Of a stretch of 64,000 bases of DNA, positions 28,201 through 40,258 are shown one piece after another (within the stretch, counting starts at the first letter, position 1; the number at the start of each line of letters is the position of its first letter). The stretch spans positions 1,684,501-1,748,500 of the forward strand of contig LR746269.1 of the NCBI GenBank assembly GCA_902729315.2, in the 5' to 3' direction. The translations under genes were made by a program, and so were the position numbers. This DNA comes from Spirodela intermedia (lineage: Eukaryota; Streptophyta; Magnoliopsida; Alismatales; Araceae). A model generated the notes under the pieces. It did no database searches and was not told the origin of the DNA. It saw only the letters and a program-made list of their open reading frames with translations.

Positions 28201-31200
28201 CATTTTTGGTTCTCAACGTTCTTTTCTCATGAATCTAAACAACCGTTATCCACTGCAGCTTGATATCCAGAATAGTTCTGCTCAGAAAATTTGGCAGGCG
28301 GTGGAATTTGTCTTTGGTAAGTGCTTAAGATCAAATAACCCTTTTAATGTTTAGTTTACATTGATCCAACTGCTGCTTCATGCTATGGTAGTCGAATTTC
28401 ACAAAAATAAATCAATTCACAAAACCTAGGCGGTATTTATAATGGTGACTCAGTCACAAAACTGCATTTTTCATGAGCACTTCTCATCTAGTAAGTGAGA
28501 GTCTTCTTCCAGGATGATGTTTTTAATAGTTTTAATTTATCTTTTAACTTATACAATTATTGATACTAATTTAATTTAATGATAACTAAGTAATGTCTAA
28601 GGAAGGTCGACAAAAATATAATCCTCCAGAAAAAAAATCTTCTCATGTTTGTAGTCAACATTTACTTGACCGTTTCTTAAGAAAGTTCATCTTCAAATAT
28701 AACTTTTTTGTGCTTATTTACTCTTTTATGTAAACAGGACATTTGAATATCTATTGGAATTGTTTTCTTTCGTATAGGTTGGCTCTACATCTTGGAAGTG
28801 GCTCTGAAAATATTCACCGATGGATTTGGTCGTTACTGGATGGAAGGACAAAACAGATTTGATTTTGTGATCACATGGATAATCTGTTAAGTTCTTGAAT
28901 TATTCTTAAATTCTGATATTTTACTTTATTGCATGGAGTATGAGTTTTCTCCCTTTTCTTGTATCATATTTGAGTTGGTACTGAGTAGTTTGTCGCACAT
29001 ATTTTTCCACTTTATTTCTGTTCCTTGATTTTAAAATATTCACTAATACTTGCTTCTGTAAAATTCGATGATTTTCAACGAGGGCCTTGTATTCTCAATA
29101 TTATGTTATTTTAAGAATGCTATCATTTATTGGAAGGTAAGAAAATATCTCTGTGCGATATTTCTCTTATTCTCACTAACTAGAGTACATGTTAAAGTTT
29201 CGATAGTTAGGAATTGGGAGCCTGGAGACCAGCTGGATCAGTTGGCCATTGGTACCACCCTTCATAAGTGTGTAGAAGATTACTCTTTAACATGTGGCCC
29301 CCGTTGTAAACGCAGTATTGTCCAATTACGTTGTTAGGTTTTGCTCTAACTATAGATACAGAGTTGATAAACCTACCCCGTTGACACGGTGTCTCCTTCC
29401 TGGTGTTCAGTCTACTCTTTTCCTCTTCTTTTTAATCAACACTTAGGATGGAATATATTGATGTTGTATGGTCAGATAAAATAATACAAAAAAATGTTGT
29501 TTCTTGAAACTTATGATTTGGAAATCTCTGTGACCTCTTAGGAGCTTGCCAGCTCCCTTGCCTTTTGTCGATGTGAATGATGACATCTTCTAGGCTGTAG
29601 AAGAGACGACAGAGAGAGACTCAAATAAACATTTAATGTCTCGTTATGAAAAACTGACATATAGTACATAAATGTTTAAGTTGTATTAAAAACATTCAGA
29701 AAACAGAAACCCCTAAATGTTAGTTGGTAGGTAGGTCTGCTAGTCCTTTAGACATTTGTGTTGATGTTGATTAGGGATCGTCAGTATTCCTAAAAAAAAA
29801 TTTGAGGATCAGAATATAAATCACCATCAAAAGTTGTTATACAACAAGTAGAAAATGTGCTTACACAAGTGCCAACTTCTTGCCTTTAATACATGCTTTG
29901 ATTGTAGCTTTTATCATTGAAAATAAAAAAATGAGAATCGCCTTTCTCTGGGAAGAGATTATGGCATTGTAACCATGCATTTCGTATGTTACATTTAGAA
30001 TCACATTTAATGCATATTAGTATAAATAAAATGAGTTTATTAATTACAAGAATAAGAGGTCACCGGATTTATCATTGTTCCTATGTATTTATCAAGTGCA
30101 TGATTCTAATGTCTGACACCGGGTTCCTCTCGTCTTCAGAGTTAAATTTTCCTTCATAAATAATAGCACATGCATAATTTTTTTTCTTTCGTGGTGTAGT
30201 TGTTAGCATTCTGATCTGTTTACTTCGCCTTCTGCAGTTATTGGAGAAACAATGACATTCTTCTTTCCACATATTTCTTTCCTCTCAAACGGGGAATGGT
30301 AAGTCTCCTCTTTTCTATTCTTAGTGGGGATGAAGTATATTTTTTTAGAACATAATCAAAATTAGGCTTTTAAGAATCAAGGATGATAAACAGGAAGATA
30401 AAAAATTAGCCCTCCAACGTCTTTGGCAAACTTTGGAAAATGTCTAAACACCATCAAGGTAATACCTACGGGGGATAGGATAATGTAGTTGTAACTGTTC
30501 CAAATGATACGTACATGGTATGCTTCACACTGATGGTTTCAGGTGAATTTTTTGTGGCGTCAAATTAAATTTTTTGGACATGATAACTAGAATTCATGGT
30601 ACATACCGATGGGGGTTTTATGGAAAATGATCAACATGAAGTGGTTTATGCAATAAAGTTAGCAGGAGGGTCTGAAAGATAAGTAGTAGACCCACACTTC
30701 CTCAAAGAGTATTGTCATCACCATTGAATCAAAAGGGGGATTGATGGAGGTGCATTCTTCGACTATGGGACGATTGAAATATGACACTTAAATACGAATC
30801 TGCCAAGTCCACTACTTAGGGGGAAATAACTTCCGCTAGTAGCCAACAAAACTGCATTATGCTGTGGTATGAAGGAGATCTATCAAGTTTAATTCTTGCT
30901 GTGTCGTAATTTTTTGGGTATTTGTCATTTTGATCTCTTATAAATAATAAATCAAAAACAGTTTCTCAGACTAAGCGAGTGTTTCCCTGCGACTGTGGCA
31001 CACGCCCTTTATTCAAGAGATAAAAATTTGAAAGCAAGTAATCGCACAGTAAAATTTACAATGATTCAACTCCATCCTCTCCACTATTTGAGTACTATTT
31101 TCAATTAACAGAGTGTCCGTTAGAGATCAAGTGCCACCTCAGCCTTTCGACCCTTAAACTTCGAGTGCTTTCTCATCTCATAAAAACTAGCTGGAACCTA

Positions 31201-34200
31201 CACATAAGTCGCTAGCTGTCCACCAATATTGGTGACTAAGTTCATGCATTTCCCAAAATTTCCGAAAAATTAGAAACATTTAATGCAATAATAAGCCAAG
31301 ATTTTAGTGATGTTTCCATGAATTAGACTTTGGACTACCTGGGAACAATTGAAAATAGTGTTGGATAAGATTACTGAGTTGATCTCTTGATGGTTTGACT
31401 GGTTTTTTTTATGGATTTTATAAAAGACAATTTATGTCCTATTTTATTTTTACGGTTAATTCCTGCTCAGTTGGACAGTTTGGGTGTTAGATTAAATGCA
31501 GAGAAGGATGAGAGGTCCAGTGTCTGGTTGTGAGACTTAAGGTCAATGAATGACCATTGAGTTTTCTTCTTCTCCGAATTTTCTTTTCCCTCTATTTTCC
31601 TTCATTATCTAATGAATAATGCTAGTTTTTAAAATGATATTCCCATGAAAAAAGAAGGAAACATGGTTGTTACAAATTTCTCTGAAGCTCAGCATTTCAT
31701 AGAGAGACATTACTAAAGGTGAAGGTAATAGAGGCAGAAAGGAGAATAACAATTGGAATTTCACAGAACGATGGAAGCATTGTAATATGCTTGGGTTTGA
31801 ATTTTCTCGAGTGACCTTATCTAATTTTAGCTTTCAGCGTTTAACGTTGGAAGTGAATCTGAACTCGTGTAAGCTTTCATCTTATTACAAACACTAGGGA
31901 AAAGCCTCTATTTTGGGATCACATTTCAATTACTTTATCATATCATGTTTCCTTTCTGGGAATACGGACTAATTAATTTGTTTTGCGCTCAGCGCCAGAT
32001 GAGACAGGATAATCACTAGGGCATGTATCATAAAATGCGTCCTTCTTATATAGCATACAAGATTTCCTGTTCCAAGTAAATGGCAAGTGATACAGAATTT
32101 CATAATAATGCTAATACTAAACCTCTATTTAGCCCTCCTGGGAGTCTTACTTCTGTGTTTTATCATTTAGGCTGATACACATGGAGTGGATATTATTTTT
32201 TGCTCATTGCTGACACACATGGAGATTATTACTTTATTGCGGATCATAAAACATCTCCTACTAAAAGCATTCAAGTTTTGTCGTGATGACTGTTTTTTGT
32301 TGGCAACAGGATCCGTTATCTTCTTATTGCAAGAATGCTGCGTTTAGTAAGGATTTTATTGCATATCAAACAATACAGAGGATTTGTGGCAACATTCTTG
32401 ACCCTCATTCCTAGCTTGATGCCATATCTTGGGATCATTTTTTGCGTGTTATGCATTTATTGTTCCCTTGGTGTACAGGTTAGTTATTTTAACTTCACTG
32501 AGTCTGATCTTTGGTTTATAACTTGAAATAATGCCTTTGTGGGGCTCTTGTCTAACTCATGGCTTGGTGTTGACCGATGTAAACTATGCAATATATGCAA
32601 GAGTTACATTTGGCAAAACTAATGGTTTCTACTATTTAAATTTACGACAATTCATCATCATGAAATCATTATTTTTAGTTTTTCTCAATCGTTTTTACTT
32701 CCATGCACTCAATACTAAGATACCAATGGTGAAAAAAAACAAAACATATCAAACATCACTCTTCATATGCTTTCCCTAGGTATAATTATGATTGAATAAT
32801 GCACATTCTCCCGTGGTGTATTAAAACGAATTCTGTAATGAAAATTATGAACCATTTATCATCATGCAACGTTGACTTCCAATCCAAGTTATTTTCCAGA
32901 ATAACCTACCCCCCGAAACTTGCTTATTCTTTTCTTCTTGGTTACTCACATCATCAATCCTTATGTAATCCTGGGTGGATTCAGAGCAAGAATTTTCCTA
33001 TCTTTATTCTTCAGCCATTCCGTCATAGAGGATGACATCAGTCATTTCTCCAGTGAAATCTGCGTAGATTATGCCTGGTGTTTATGGTAAAAGTCAAAAA
33101 ACAGTGGTTCACACGTTATAGTCCAACGCATCATCTACAGGTGTAGTATAAATATTTCTATCAGTACACAACTTCATTAATATGGTTTAAACGTTCTATG
33201 CTCTTCAATGTATTTTCACACGAAGCACTGCCTGATATGGACCTAATTATCCTTTTAAGCATCATAAACTTTTCTCTTTTAGAAAAGTTTATGTTAAGTA
33301 GAATTTAACTTCTAAATAGTCCTGGAGAAGTGCCTCTTCGATAAATTTGTACGTTTGATCAATAATCCATGAATTATTGACCGCTTTTCTTTAGAGCATT
33401 CAATGGAACCTGAAACTTACGAATAATTTATTTACATTTTCAGCTCTTTGGTGGCATTGTTAACTTGGGAAACCCAAACGTGGAGTCAACTAGTCTTTCT
33501 GATGACGAGTATCCTTTGTTTCATTGTCCTCGTGTCAGTGAAATGTGTTGCTTTTTTCATTTTTCAAGAAATGAAATGTGTAGCGTTCTGTCTAAATACA
33601 ACCTGCGAATTTTAGGTTATCATGCCAGTTTCCTTAACGCTTTCAGTTACTTACTTTTCAATTTTAATGACTACCCAAATGGAATGGTGACGCTTTTCAA
33701 TCTGCTTGTCATGGGAAACTGGCAAGTTTGGATGGAGGTAATTTAGTGACTGTTGACCTTTTCTCTTTCTATAATTTTTGGCGGAACGTATCAGATTGGG
33801 TACACTTCCAAGAAGTTTCCTCTGAAATTTTGTTAATGAATTTTCCACCTTTTATGACTGACATTACCGATAATCCACATCAGAATTTTTTCCTCAAATT
33901 TATTTACGTTAACTAGCATACATATTGCCAGATTTTTAGGGTTTAAGGCTCACTGCATCATTTACCCTATCAGACAGTCCCCCAAATAGCATACATATTG
34001 CCAGACTTTCCTTTTTTGTTATCATTTTTTAGAATTATTAATTTATGTTTCCTTTTAACACATCCATCCTTCTGCTTGGGCGTGATCTCTTTTTTTATTA
34101 TAGACGGATGAAATGAATTCTGAGAGCTTAGGGTTCTTTTGGGTATGATGGAAGCCAGAAACCGACGACCAATCCACTTCGATCTTCACGGTGGCTTCAG

Positions 34201-37200
34201 AGGAACGAAGCAGGAGAGGGAGAACGGTTGAAACCCCCAAAAACAAATGTCATGTTCACTCGATTAGGGCATATACCGGGCTAGTATTCACACCAGTCCG
34301 TAAATACATAACGACGAGGAAGGACATAAAATAAGAAAATACAATACATGGAAGAAAAATAAGAAAATAAAATACATATCTCGACAGGTTAGTTTGGCCA
34401 TTTTTATCATATTTGGCTACTAGGCCAAGGAAGCTGCGAGGTTTACAAGTTTGAAAGGATACACAATCATTCATTTCTTTGAACCGTTAACTCTGTCATC
34501 ACAATAAAATGGTAGCATTTGATTGCCCAAAGCTGATCGTTTTCAGATACGCTAGCATGTGGCAATATCATCGGTGGTACCTATCACCATACGCTTGTGT
34601 GAAATGTTACAGGGTTTACCTGTATATTACGAAACAACTACATACAAACAGATTTGCTCTAGCAGTATTCTGGTATGCATTTTACCATTTCAGCTTGGCG
34701 AACCATCCATTTATCTAAGCAAAAATAGCCTCCCAAGTGAAGGAAAAACTGGATTCACTCAGTGTTGCATGTATTTCTTCTTCTTCCATGTCTGCCACTG
34801 GTTGAAAGAGACTTTTTTCATCAGTTCCCTCTAGGTTACTCTCCTTTTCATAACAGTACTAGTGGGTTAGGCCAAATGGGCGTAGCACTATAGCTTATAG
34901 GATGGACTACTTCAAGGCTCATTAACTTGAAGTATAGTTACGGAATTTAAGGCTTTAACTCTCTAATACTCCCCCTCAAGTACGTACAAGCATATTTATA
35001 TTGCCCAAATTGTTACATAAGATGGAGAATCCAATACAACTTTGTAATTAAACGCGGTATAAAGTCTTTGATGCAGCATATGTGGCATACTTGTTTATGA
35101 AAGACAGAATTCGAACGTTAACTATAGCCACTGAATTATCAGTGTATACTCACTGCCTCGTTGCATTCAATGCTAAAAATCTTACATAAAAGATTTTAGC
35201 GGTAGTTCATGTCTTGGATGAGTCGAAACTTACATGTAATCTCAGCATAAAGTACAATAGCTTGTTTGTTACTCCGCTGAAAAACTAGGCTACCTCCTAT
35301 AAAGGTACGATAGCTTGTGTGAGAATGGCATAGTCAATTTCAATCCAAACCAGGATATTGAATTGACGATTCAAAAGGAATTCCATTGCTAACTAGGTTT
35401 GTTTTTCATTAGTTATGGACTACAGTTTTGGATGACTTGTTTCAAGCATAATTTCTGCCTTTTTTTACGTGCCTGGATGTCAATAACCATGATAAAGGTT
35501 GTATTTTGAGCAACATCATCGTAGCCATACAAATGATTAGGTTATTTTCAGATCCTATAGTCAACACTAAACTCGTCAATTGTGAGAGTTTGTGCCTGCA
35601 GTGTAGGAGAAGGCTCAAGGTACAGCCTCCCAAAATTTTCATGTCCAGATGTTTTTTATTTATCAAGGATTTCAGGGTATTTTATTTTAATCTTTAAATT
35701 TTAAATTTTAAATTTTAAATCTATTGGGAAATTTTGGGTTGAGTTTAAGTTTGGATTTTTTTTAATTTGGCTTTGCCAAAAATATCTTTTATGAAATGTA
35801 CACCCTGGCAAGGCTCAAGTTGAATCATGTCAACAGGTGAGGCTGTCGCTTCTACGTCTACTAGGATCAATTTAAATACCGATAGTGTATAATTAGCCAA
35901 GTGCTTTGTAAACTTCGACAGGATTATTACGAGATAGCAACATGAATGCAGAAATCTTTCAAGAATGGTGACCGAATGGTTCGCGTTGTTCGAGGAGGAT
36001 CCGAGAAAACCAGTGCTTGTTGGCTCTGGTTTTTTTTGTAATCCTTTATCAGTTTGACAAACCTTGCATGACTTTAGTGCCTCTACTTTCTCCGTCACTG
36101 TCCCATTTAGTTAGAAAGTGCCAAAGGTTATGTTCATAATTCTATCTGATATTTGTGTTATTTATCATGTAATACTCTGACCTGATGTATTTATTCACTG
36201 AATCTTTAGTAACTAGGTCATTAACTTGCATCTCGCTTGTTCCATTTCAGAGCTACAGGGATTTGACAGGAACTTCCTGGACTCTGATATACTTCGTCAG
36301 CTTTTACCTCATAACAATAGTGTTACTACTTAATTTGGTAAGTTTCCAGCCATCAAAACTTATATCTCCATGCCTCGTTTGGTCTTACTGTTACTATGTA
36401 TTTAAGTTGTCAGTCAACGCAAAAGTAACAGATAATTATGCCATTTGTGAAGACTGCCTGTTGGTACTTATCTCTCATACTTTAGAATCGAATCAGCTGT
36501 CTAGAACTCCGTGATAGGAAATTACACAGAATTTTACTTAGTGTGATCTGGAGAAACAGATCACAATGCTGTAGCACAATGCTGCCTGCCACGAACTTAA
36601 AATGATTCCTTGGCATCGCAGTTACATCGCAGTATATATTGTATTCCTATTTTTTTATTTATAATGAGAAATCAGTACACGTTCTGAAAGTATATTGCTA
36701 CTTTAAGAATAAATAACTGATATGAAACTTAGAAATAAACTGTATCCTATTTTACTTATTTATTCCTGCAACTTTAGCCCACGGCGTGGGTTATTTCTCA
36801 AATGTTTTTTTTTTTTAATTCCATATCATGCTTCCTGTTATAAATTCGTATAGATGACGTATTACATGTGTATATTGCATATGCACAATAGATAAGCCTA
36901 TCTTAACAGTAATATTTGACATTTCTAATTGATAAACCACGCATTATTCATGAGTTGGCATATGCATGAGGAATCACTGATTACTGGTTAACTTGAGAAA
37001 GTCTATATTCTGTTCAGCATTTCACTAACAATCTCGGGCCACTATATATTTTCTAGGTAATTGCATTTGTGTTGGAGGCGTTTTTTGCTGAAATCGAGCT
37101 TGAAATGGAGAGTGAACCTGAAGAACATACCGTGAGTATAGTAATCCAAAAAAAATATTGGAAAATTAGAACACTATGCTTTGGTATCTTGGTAGCACGT

Positions 37201-37510
37201 AATACTGTGTTTTATTAGCTCCTTCCTTTTAAGACATCTTATCTCATCAATGCCTTTGGATATCTCAAACGTGAACTTCCTTCTTCCAGCGCATGTCAGG
37301 AGCCCAAAGGAGGCGTCGGAGTATCGGGTATCAATCATATCCATCATCCGAGATTGAACTTTATCCTGTGTGGGGACACACGAATACCCAACGAGTGATC
37401 TTCCATCTTGCAGGATTAAATCTAGGAGTCGCACCGTGGATATTCTTCTTCACCACATTCTAAGTGACGAGCTGAATCAAAGTCAAAGCATCAAAGAAAG
37501 CTCGCCCTGA
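10265..37510 (+). CDS. TPC1: Two-pore calcium channel protein 1 (vacuolar SV channel)
   Basis: Twenty-three coding exons join in frame to 748 residues: 10265-10426, 11391-11534, 11757-11864, 12203-12298, 12664-12794, 14794-14854, 15072-15238, 16992-17097, 18825-18902, 23938-23999, 25639-25711, 26472-26537, 26714-26857, 28259-28316, 28778-28885, 30238-30298, 32310-32478, 33444-33508, 33647-33737, 36251-36337, 37057-37131, 37290-37327 and 37414-37510. Length and content match plant TPC1 (733 aa in Arabidopsis from memory), the vacuolar slow-vacuolar cation channel gated by voltage and cytosolic calcium. Two six-helix Shaker-like domains flank a cytosolic two-EF-hand linker. Visible marks: N-terminal EAPLI targeting-like motif (residues 2-6), first pore [12 protein letters not shown], degenerate EF loop 1 (349-360), canonical EF loop 2 (390-401, D/S/D/K/N/E), domain II S4 with arginines R544, R550, R553 and R556, second pore [10 protein letters not shown], and a basic tail RRRRS followed by [13 protein letters not shown]. 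The final intron is only 86 bp. Intron 9 carries an antisense gypsy element; the other long introns hold no gene I recognise. Confidence 0.96.
13590..13681. repeat. Imperfect hairpin with direct repeat in TPC1 intron 5
   Basis: The motif AAAAGGACCTTTG occurs twice in tandem from about 13590. The second copy runs into CTTTGGTGATAAG (about 13611-13623), which is the near reverse complement of CTTATCACCAAGG at 13667-13679. Between the arms sits a second small palindrome, GTGCT-GAGC-AGCAC (13632-13645). The structure resembles a MITE remnant or a foldable intronic element, but I see no defined ends or target duplication. Confidence 0.5.
18032..18051. repeat. (AT)n microsatellite
   Basis: A perfect AT dinucleotide array of ten units in TPC1 intron 8. 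Confidence 0.95.
19432..19761 (-). repeat. Left LTR (3' LTR of the minus-strand element), 330 bp
   Basis: It begins TGTTACGAACCTCC and ends GACTTCGTAACA, and is a direct repeat of 22936-23304. It lacks roughly 40 bp present in the other LTR, around the segment with CTTCTTATTTTGGCC. In the first 79 aligned bases I count nine differences, so the insertion is old. Confidence 0.94.
19762..19774 (-). other. Polypurine tract of the gypsy element
   Basis: On the minus strand the sequence TGGGGGGAAGTAA directly abuts the LTR start TGTTACG, the normal position for plus-strand DNA priming in reverse transcription. Confidence 0.8.
20090..22886 (-). pseudogene. Broken gypsy pol polyprotein (protease, RT, RNase H, integrase)
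   Basis: Reading right to left on the minus strand: a retropepsin-like piece with [10 protein letters not shown] (22519-22755); the N-terminal part of reverse transcriptase with [14 protein letters not shown] (near 22060-22110); an RNase H domain with [17 protein letters not shown] and [10 protein letters not shown] (21314-21697); integrase with the zinc-binding remnant [10 protein letters not shown] and a core containing DFIEDLPKS (20544-20918), then [16 protein letters not shown] (20435-20632); and a C-terminal [12 protein letters not shown] segment (20090-20371). Several stops and frameshifts separate the pieces. The reverse transcriptase region jumps from the N-terminal fingers to the thumb/connection, so the YxDD catalytic box is absent. 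No capsid gene precedes the protease. Confidence 0.92.
22923..22934 (-). other. Primer-binding site, tRNA-iMet type
   Basis: On the minus strand TAGTATCAGAGC lies one base inside the right-hand LTR. It differs by one base from TGGTATCAGAGC, the complement of the 3' end of initiator tRNA-Met used by most plant LTR elements. This fixes the transcription direction of the element as minus. Confidence 0.85.
22936..23304 (-). repeat. Right LTR (5' LTR of the minus-strand element), 369 bp
   Basis: It begins TGTTATGAACCTCC and ends GGCTTCGTAACA, and is followed by the target duplication GAATA at 23305-23309. It is the longer of the two LTRs. On the plus strand it contains CTATATTTATAGG near 23210-23222, which on the minus strand reads as a plausible TATA box for element transcription. 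Confidence 0.94.
34856..35320. mobile_element. Possible LTR-retrotransposon fragment in TPC1 intron 19
   Basis: The stretch contains AATACTCCCCCTCAAG near 34963-34978, a phrase I associate with LTRs of plant Copia elements, next to a rearranged-looking region lacking coding sense. I could not find paired LTRs, a target duplication or any internal domain. This is a weak call from motif memory. Confidence 0.25.
35694..35720. repeat. (AAATTTT)n short tandem repeat
   Basis: About four units of a 7-bp AT-only repeat in TPC1 intron 19. Confidence 0.85.
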
Positions 37511-38036
37511 ACACGGTAATTCTTCTAGGACGAGATGCTTGATCAGATGTTTGTTCTTTTACTCTATTTTAGTACATTTGTTTGTCCCAGGCGTTGTTTG
37601 CCATCTTGGTTTCTGGATGGCATCAAGAGGGCTAAATATTTGAGGTATTCTGAAATGGAAAATGAGACTAGAACCAAACACTGACGTGAAAAAAAATTAA
37701 AAATGAATAAGGCATGCTATACATAAAAAATATGATATGATCCCTTGAAGTGAGCTTTGATGAACTATCATTATTTAGCATGTTGTTGGACCATCCAGGC
37801 CAGTCCTTGAATTCAGGCTGAGATAAATCTGTACTGAACCTAGATTCAATTGAGGAGGGGGCATCGACTGACACTTGGACTAGGCTAAAAATGACATGTG
37901 TTTAATTCCAAAATCATTTTTCTTTTTTTGCAGTTGACTTCCTTTTTTCAGACCAATTATTTTCGCCTATAAAGAATGTGTTTAATTCCTGAGGTTGGAG
38001 CAGGTAACCCAACTGCATGAAGATTACACTTATTGA

Positions 38037-38177
38037 GATCCATGGATTCTGAGGTTTGGGATAATGAAATGGACTTGATAATGCCGATTCTTATTAAGTA
38101 GGTTTTAGACGCTTTAAAAGCCTTTTTGGCTACATCATCAGACAGGCCTCTGACTGATTAATCAGAATCCATGGATC
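38037..38177. repeat. Exact 16-bp inverted repeat with 109-bp spacer
   Basis: GATCCATGGATTCTGA at 38037-38052 is exactly complementary to TCAGAATCCATGGATC at 38162-38177. The right arm overlaps the small palindrome CTGATTAATCAG (38154-38165). The sequences beyond the arms do not pair, so a transcript would form a short stem with a large loop. It may be a MITE remnant. Confidence 0.7.
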
Positions 38178-39492
38178 AAGTTGCTCAGACAGTGGGTCAC
38201 AGTCTGGATTGTATCGGAGAAATGGCTATTCCTCAAATATTGTTCGGATGCTAATTTCACAGAAAAATTCAAAAATATAGGGGACTACTGAACATTGTAG
38301 ATATCAATCAATTGGGATATGGAATCTATCGACGATGCATCTTGTCAAAACTTTGGCCGCATTTGCCCATGTTGAATCCCCTCCAATAAGGTTCGAAATT
38401 CATAGACTTTCTGATCAGGAATTTCACTTACGATTCACACATCAAAGATAACATTCGTATAATCCTAGTACTTGAAAACTAAACTCTTTTTGTGGCGGAA
38501 AAGTTCGCATGAAGCTGTTGCTACGGGGCTTTGATGCTTTGGATTCACAGTCTCCCAGTTTCTTGATTATCCTGAATTTTTTGAAACGTTAGATTGAAGA
38601 TTGATGAGGACTTTATTATTTTTTCGCTCATGCAATTATTAAACTATATTTATAATTCATTCAAATGTGTCACAATCTTATCTTCTCCTTAAATCAACGA
38701 AAGCCCATCACAGCTAGAAAATTCTCTCCAAAGAATAGTATTTCAGTGCATCTCTACTGTCTCATTTCTCCCCTTTTTCTAATAAGAGAAACTCACTGCA
38801 AGCAGATTTAGTAAGCATCAAGGATATCTGAACCCCTGTTCTTTACAGGGAAGGAAAGCTAGAGCTGGATCAAGCTTCAGAATATTTTCTCAGAATTCAC
38901 CGAGGTATCTTTCCTCTCTGGTTAGCGAGCAAATAAAGCCCTATGGTTTTGAGTACGAGATCCACATCCCTCTTCATGTTCTCATGGGCGGTGGAATTTC
39001 TATGAATCCGACATGGAGAATAAAACCCTATATTTGGATGGTGGGATACTTTTGAACTTTCATGTGTCAAAAATGTATTGTAAATTAACATGCGACCTCA
39101 GCTTGATTTGTCTTGCTTCTTGTCTTTCTATTCCAAGTAGATAATCACAAGGAACAAGGAGGGTAGTAGTTCTTAGGCTTGGGCAACGTTTGGAGTTGCA
39201 ACCTAGACATAGGAGACTATCAGCAATAGGCAAACCCATCACCAAGCTCCATCAAAGTTTCATAAACTTGGTTGAAGACAGCGAGAGTTTGACTTTCTGC
39301 TGAAATTTGATTGATAAATTCAAACTATTCTTACATGCTTTTGAGAGTGAGGAGAGCGGGAAGTTTTACATGCTTTGCACTCTCACACCAACGATTTGTA
39401 ACTATATTGGGACACACCATTCTGAGTGGACGTCATTTTTCACATGAGTACCAGTACCTCAGGCTCATGATTTCTCATGCTAGAAAAGCAAC

Positions 39493-39516
39493 AGATAGAT
39501 AGATAGATAGATAGAT

Positions 39517-39560
<44 letters not shown>
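39493..39560. repeat. Compound (GATA)n(GA)n microsatellite
   Basis: About six GATA units run directly into about 20 GA units. Confidence 0.95.
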
Positions 39561-39563
<3 letters not shown>

Positions 39564-40258
39564 CGATTAGTGCAGGTGCATAAGTGTGAGGAGCGATGGT
39601 AGGACATTCAGAAACAGTAAACCGGTGCTCCATAAATGGTGAACAGACTAGAAGGGAGGGGGGAGCTTGAAAGAACAGCTTAAACCGATCTATTGAGTTG
39701 GTTTGATAGAAAAAAAGAGCTAAAAGGAAGCTAAAAGTTACAACATAAAATTTTAAAACATGAATTTTGCCTTAACATTGATTTTTTTTTCATGTAATCT
39801 GAAAAGATGTTTACAATGCACTCTCAATAAAAAATTAAAAAAAACATCTTAGACGTACATACTCTCTTGGGCCAATCTTTCTTCATATAACTGGCTGTTT
39901 TTCCAATAGGGTTATATGAAATTGTACAGACGTCTAGTCCCATGTTTGCTCCCATCAAAGCACTGGGCAGTTGTGACAACAACATTCAGAAAGAGAACAG
40001 ATCACCCAAGAACTAGAACATTGACTTGTACACTTTCGATGAATCCTTAGGGTTTGTGATTATAGCAATGCATTAAAACAGATCTTAGATGAGGAGGCAA
40101 GTGTTTTAGATGTATCTCCCGATATCCATGCAACTGTTACATGTAGGACATGAACAAAGATTGATGGCGAGGGAAATGAAAGCTGCCATGCTTCTGTATC
40201 GATCAAATCATCAATGAGATTTCGTACAAAGTCTCTAGAAGCCCTACGATATTTATCT

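Larger units (their letters stand above)
37511..40258. other. Intergenic region between convergent TPC1 and DUF2921 genes
   Basis: It contains the 3' UTR of TPC1 on the left and that of the DUF2921 gene on the right. It also holds a 16-bp perfect inverted repeat (38037-38052 and 38162-38177) and a compound microsatellite at about 39493-39560. No coding sequence can be supported. Confidence 0.6.
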
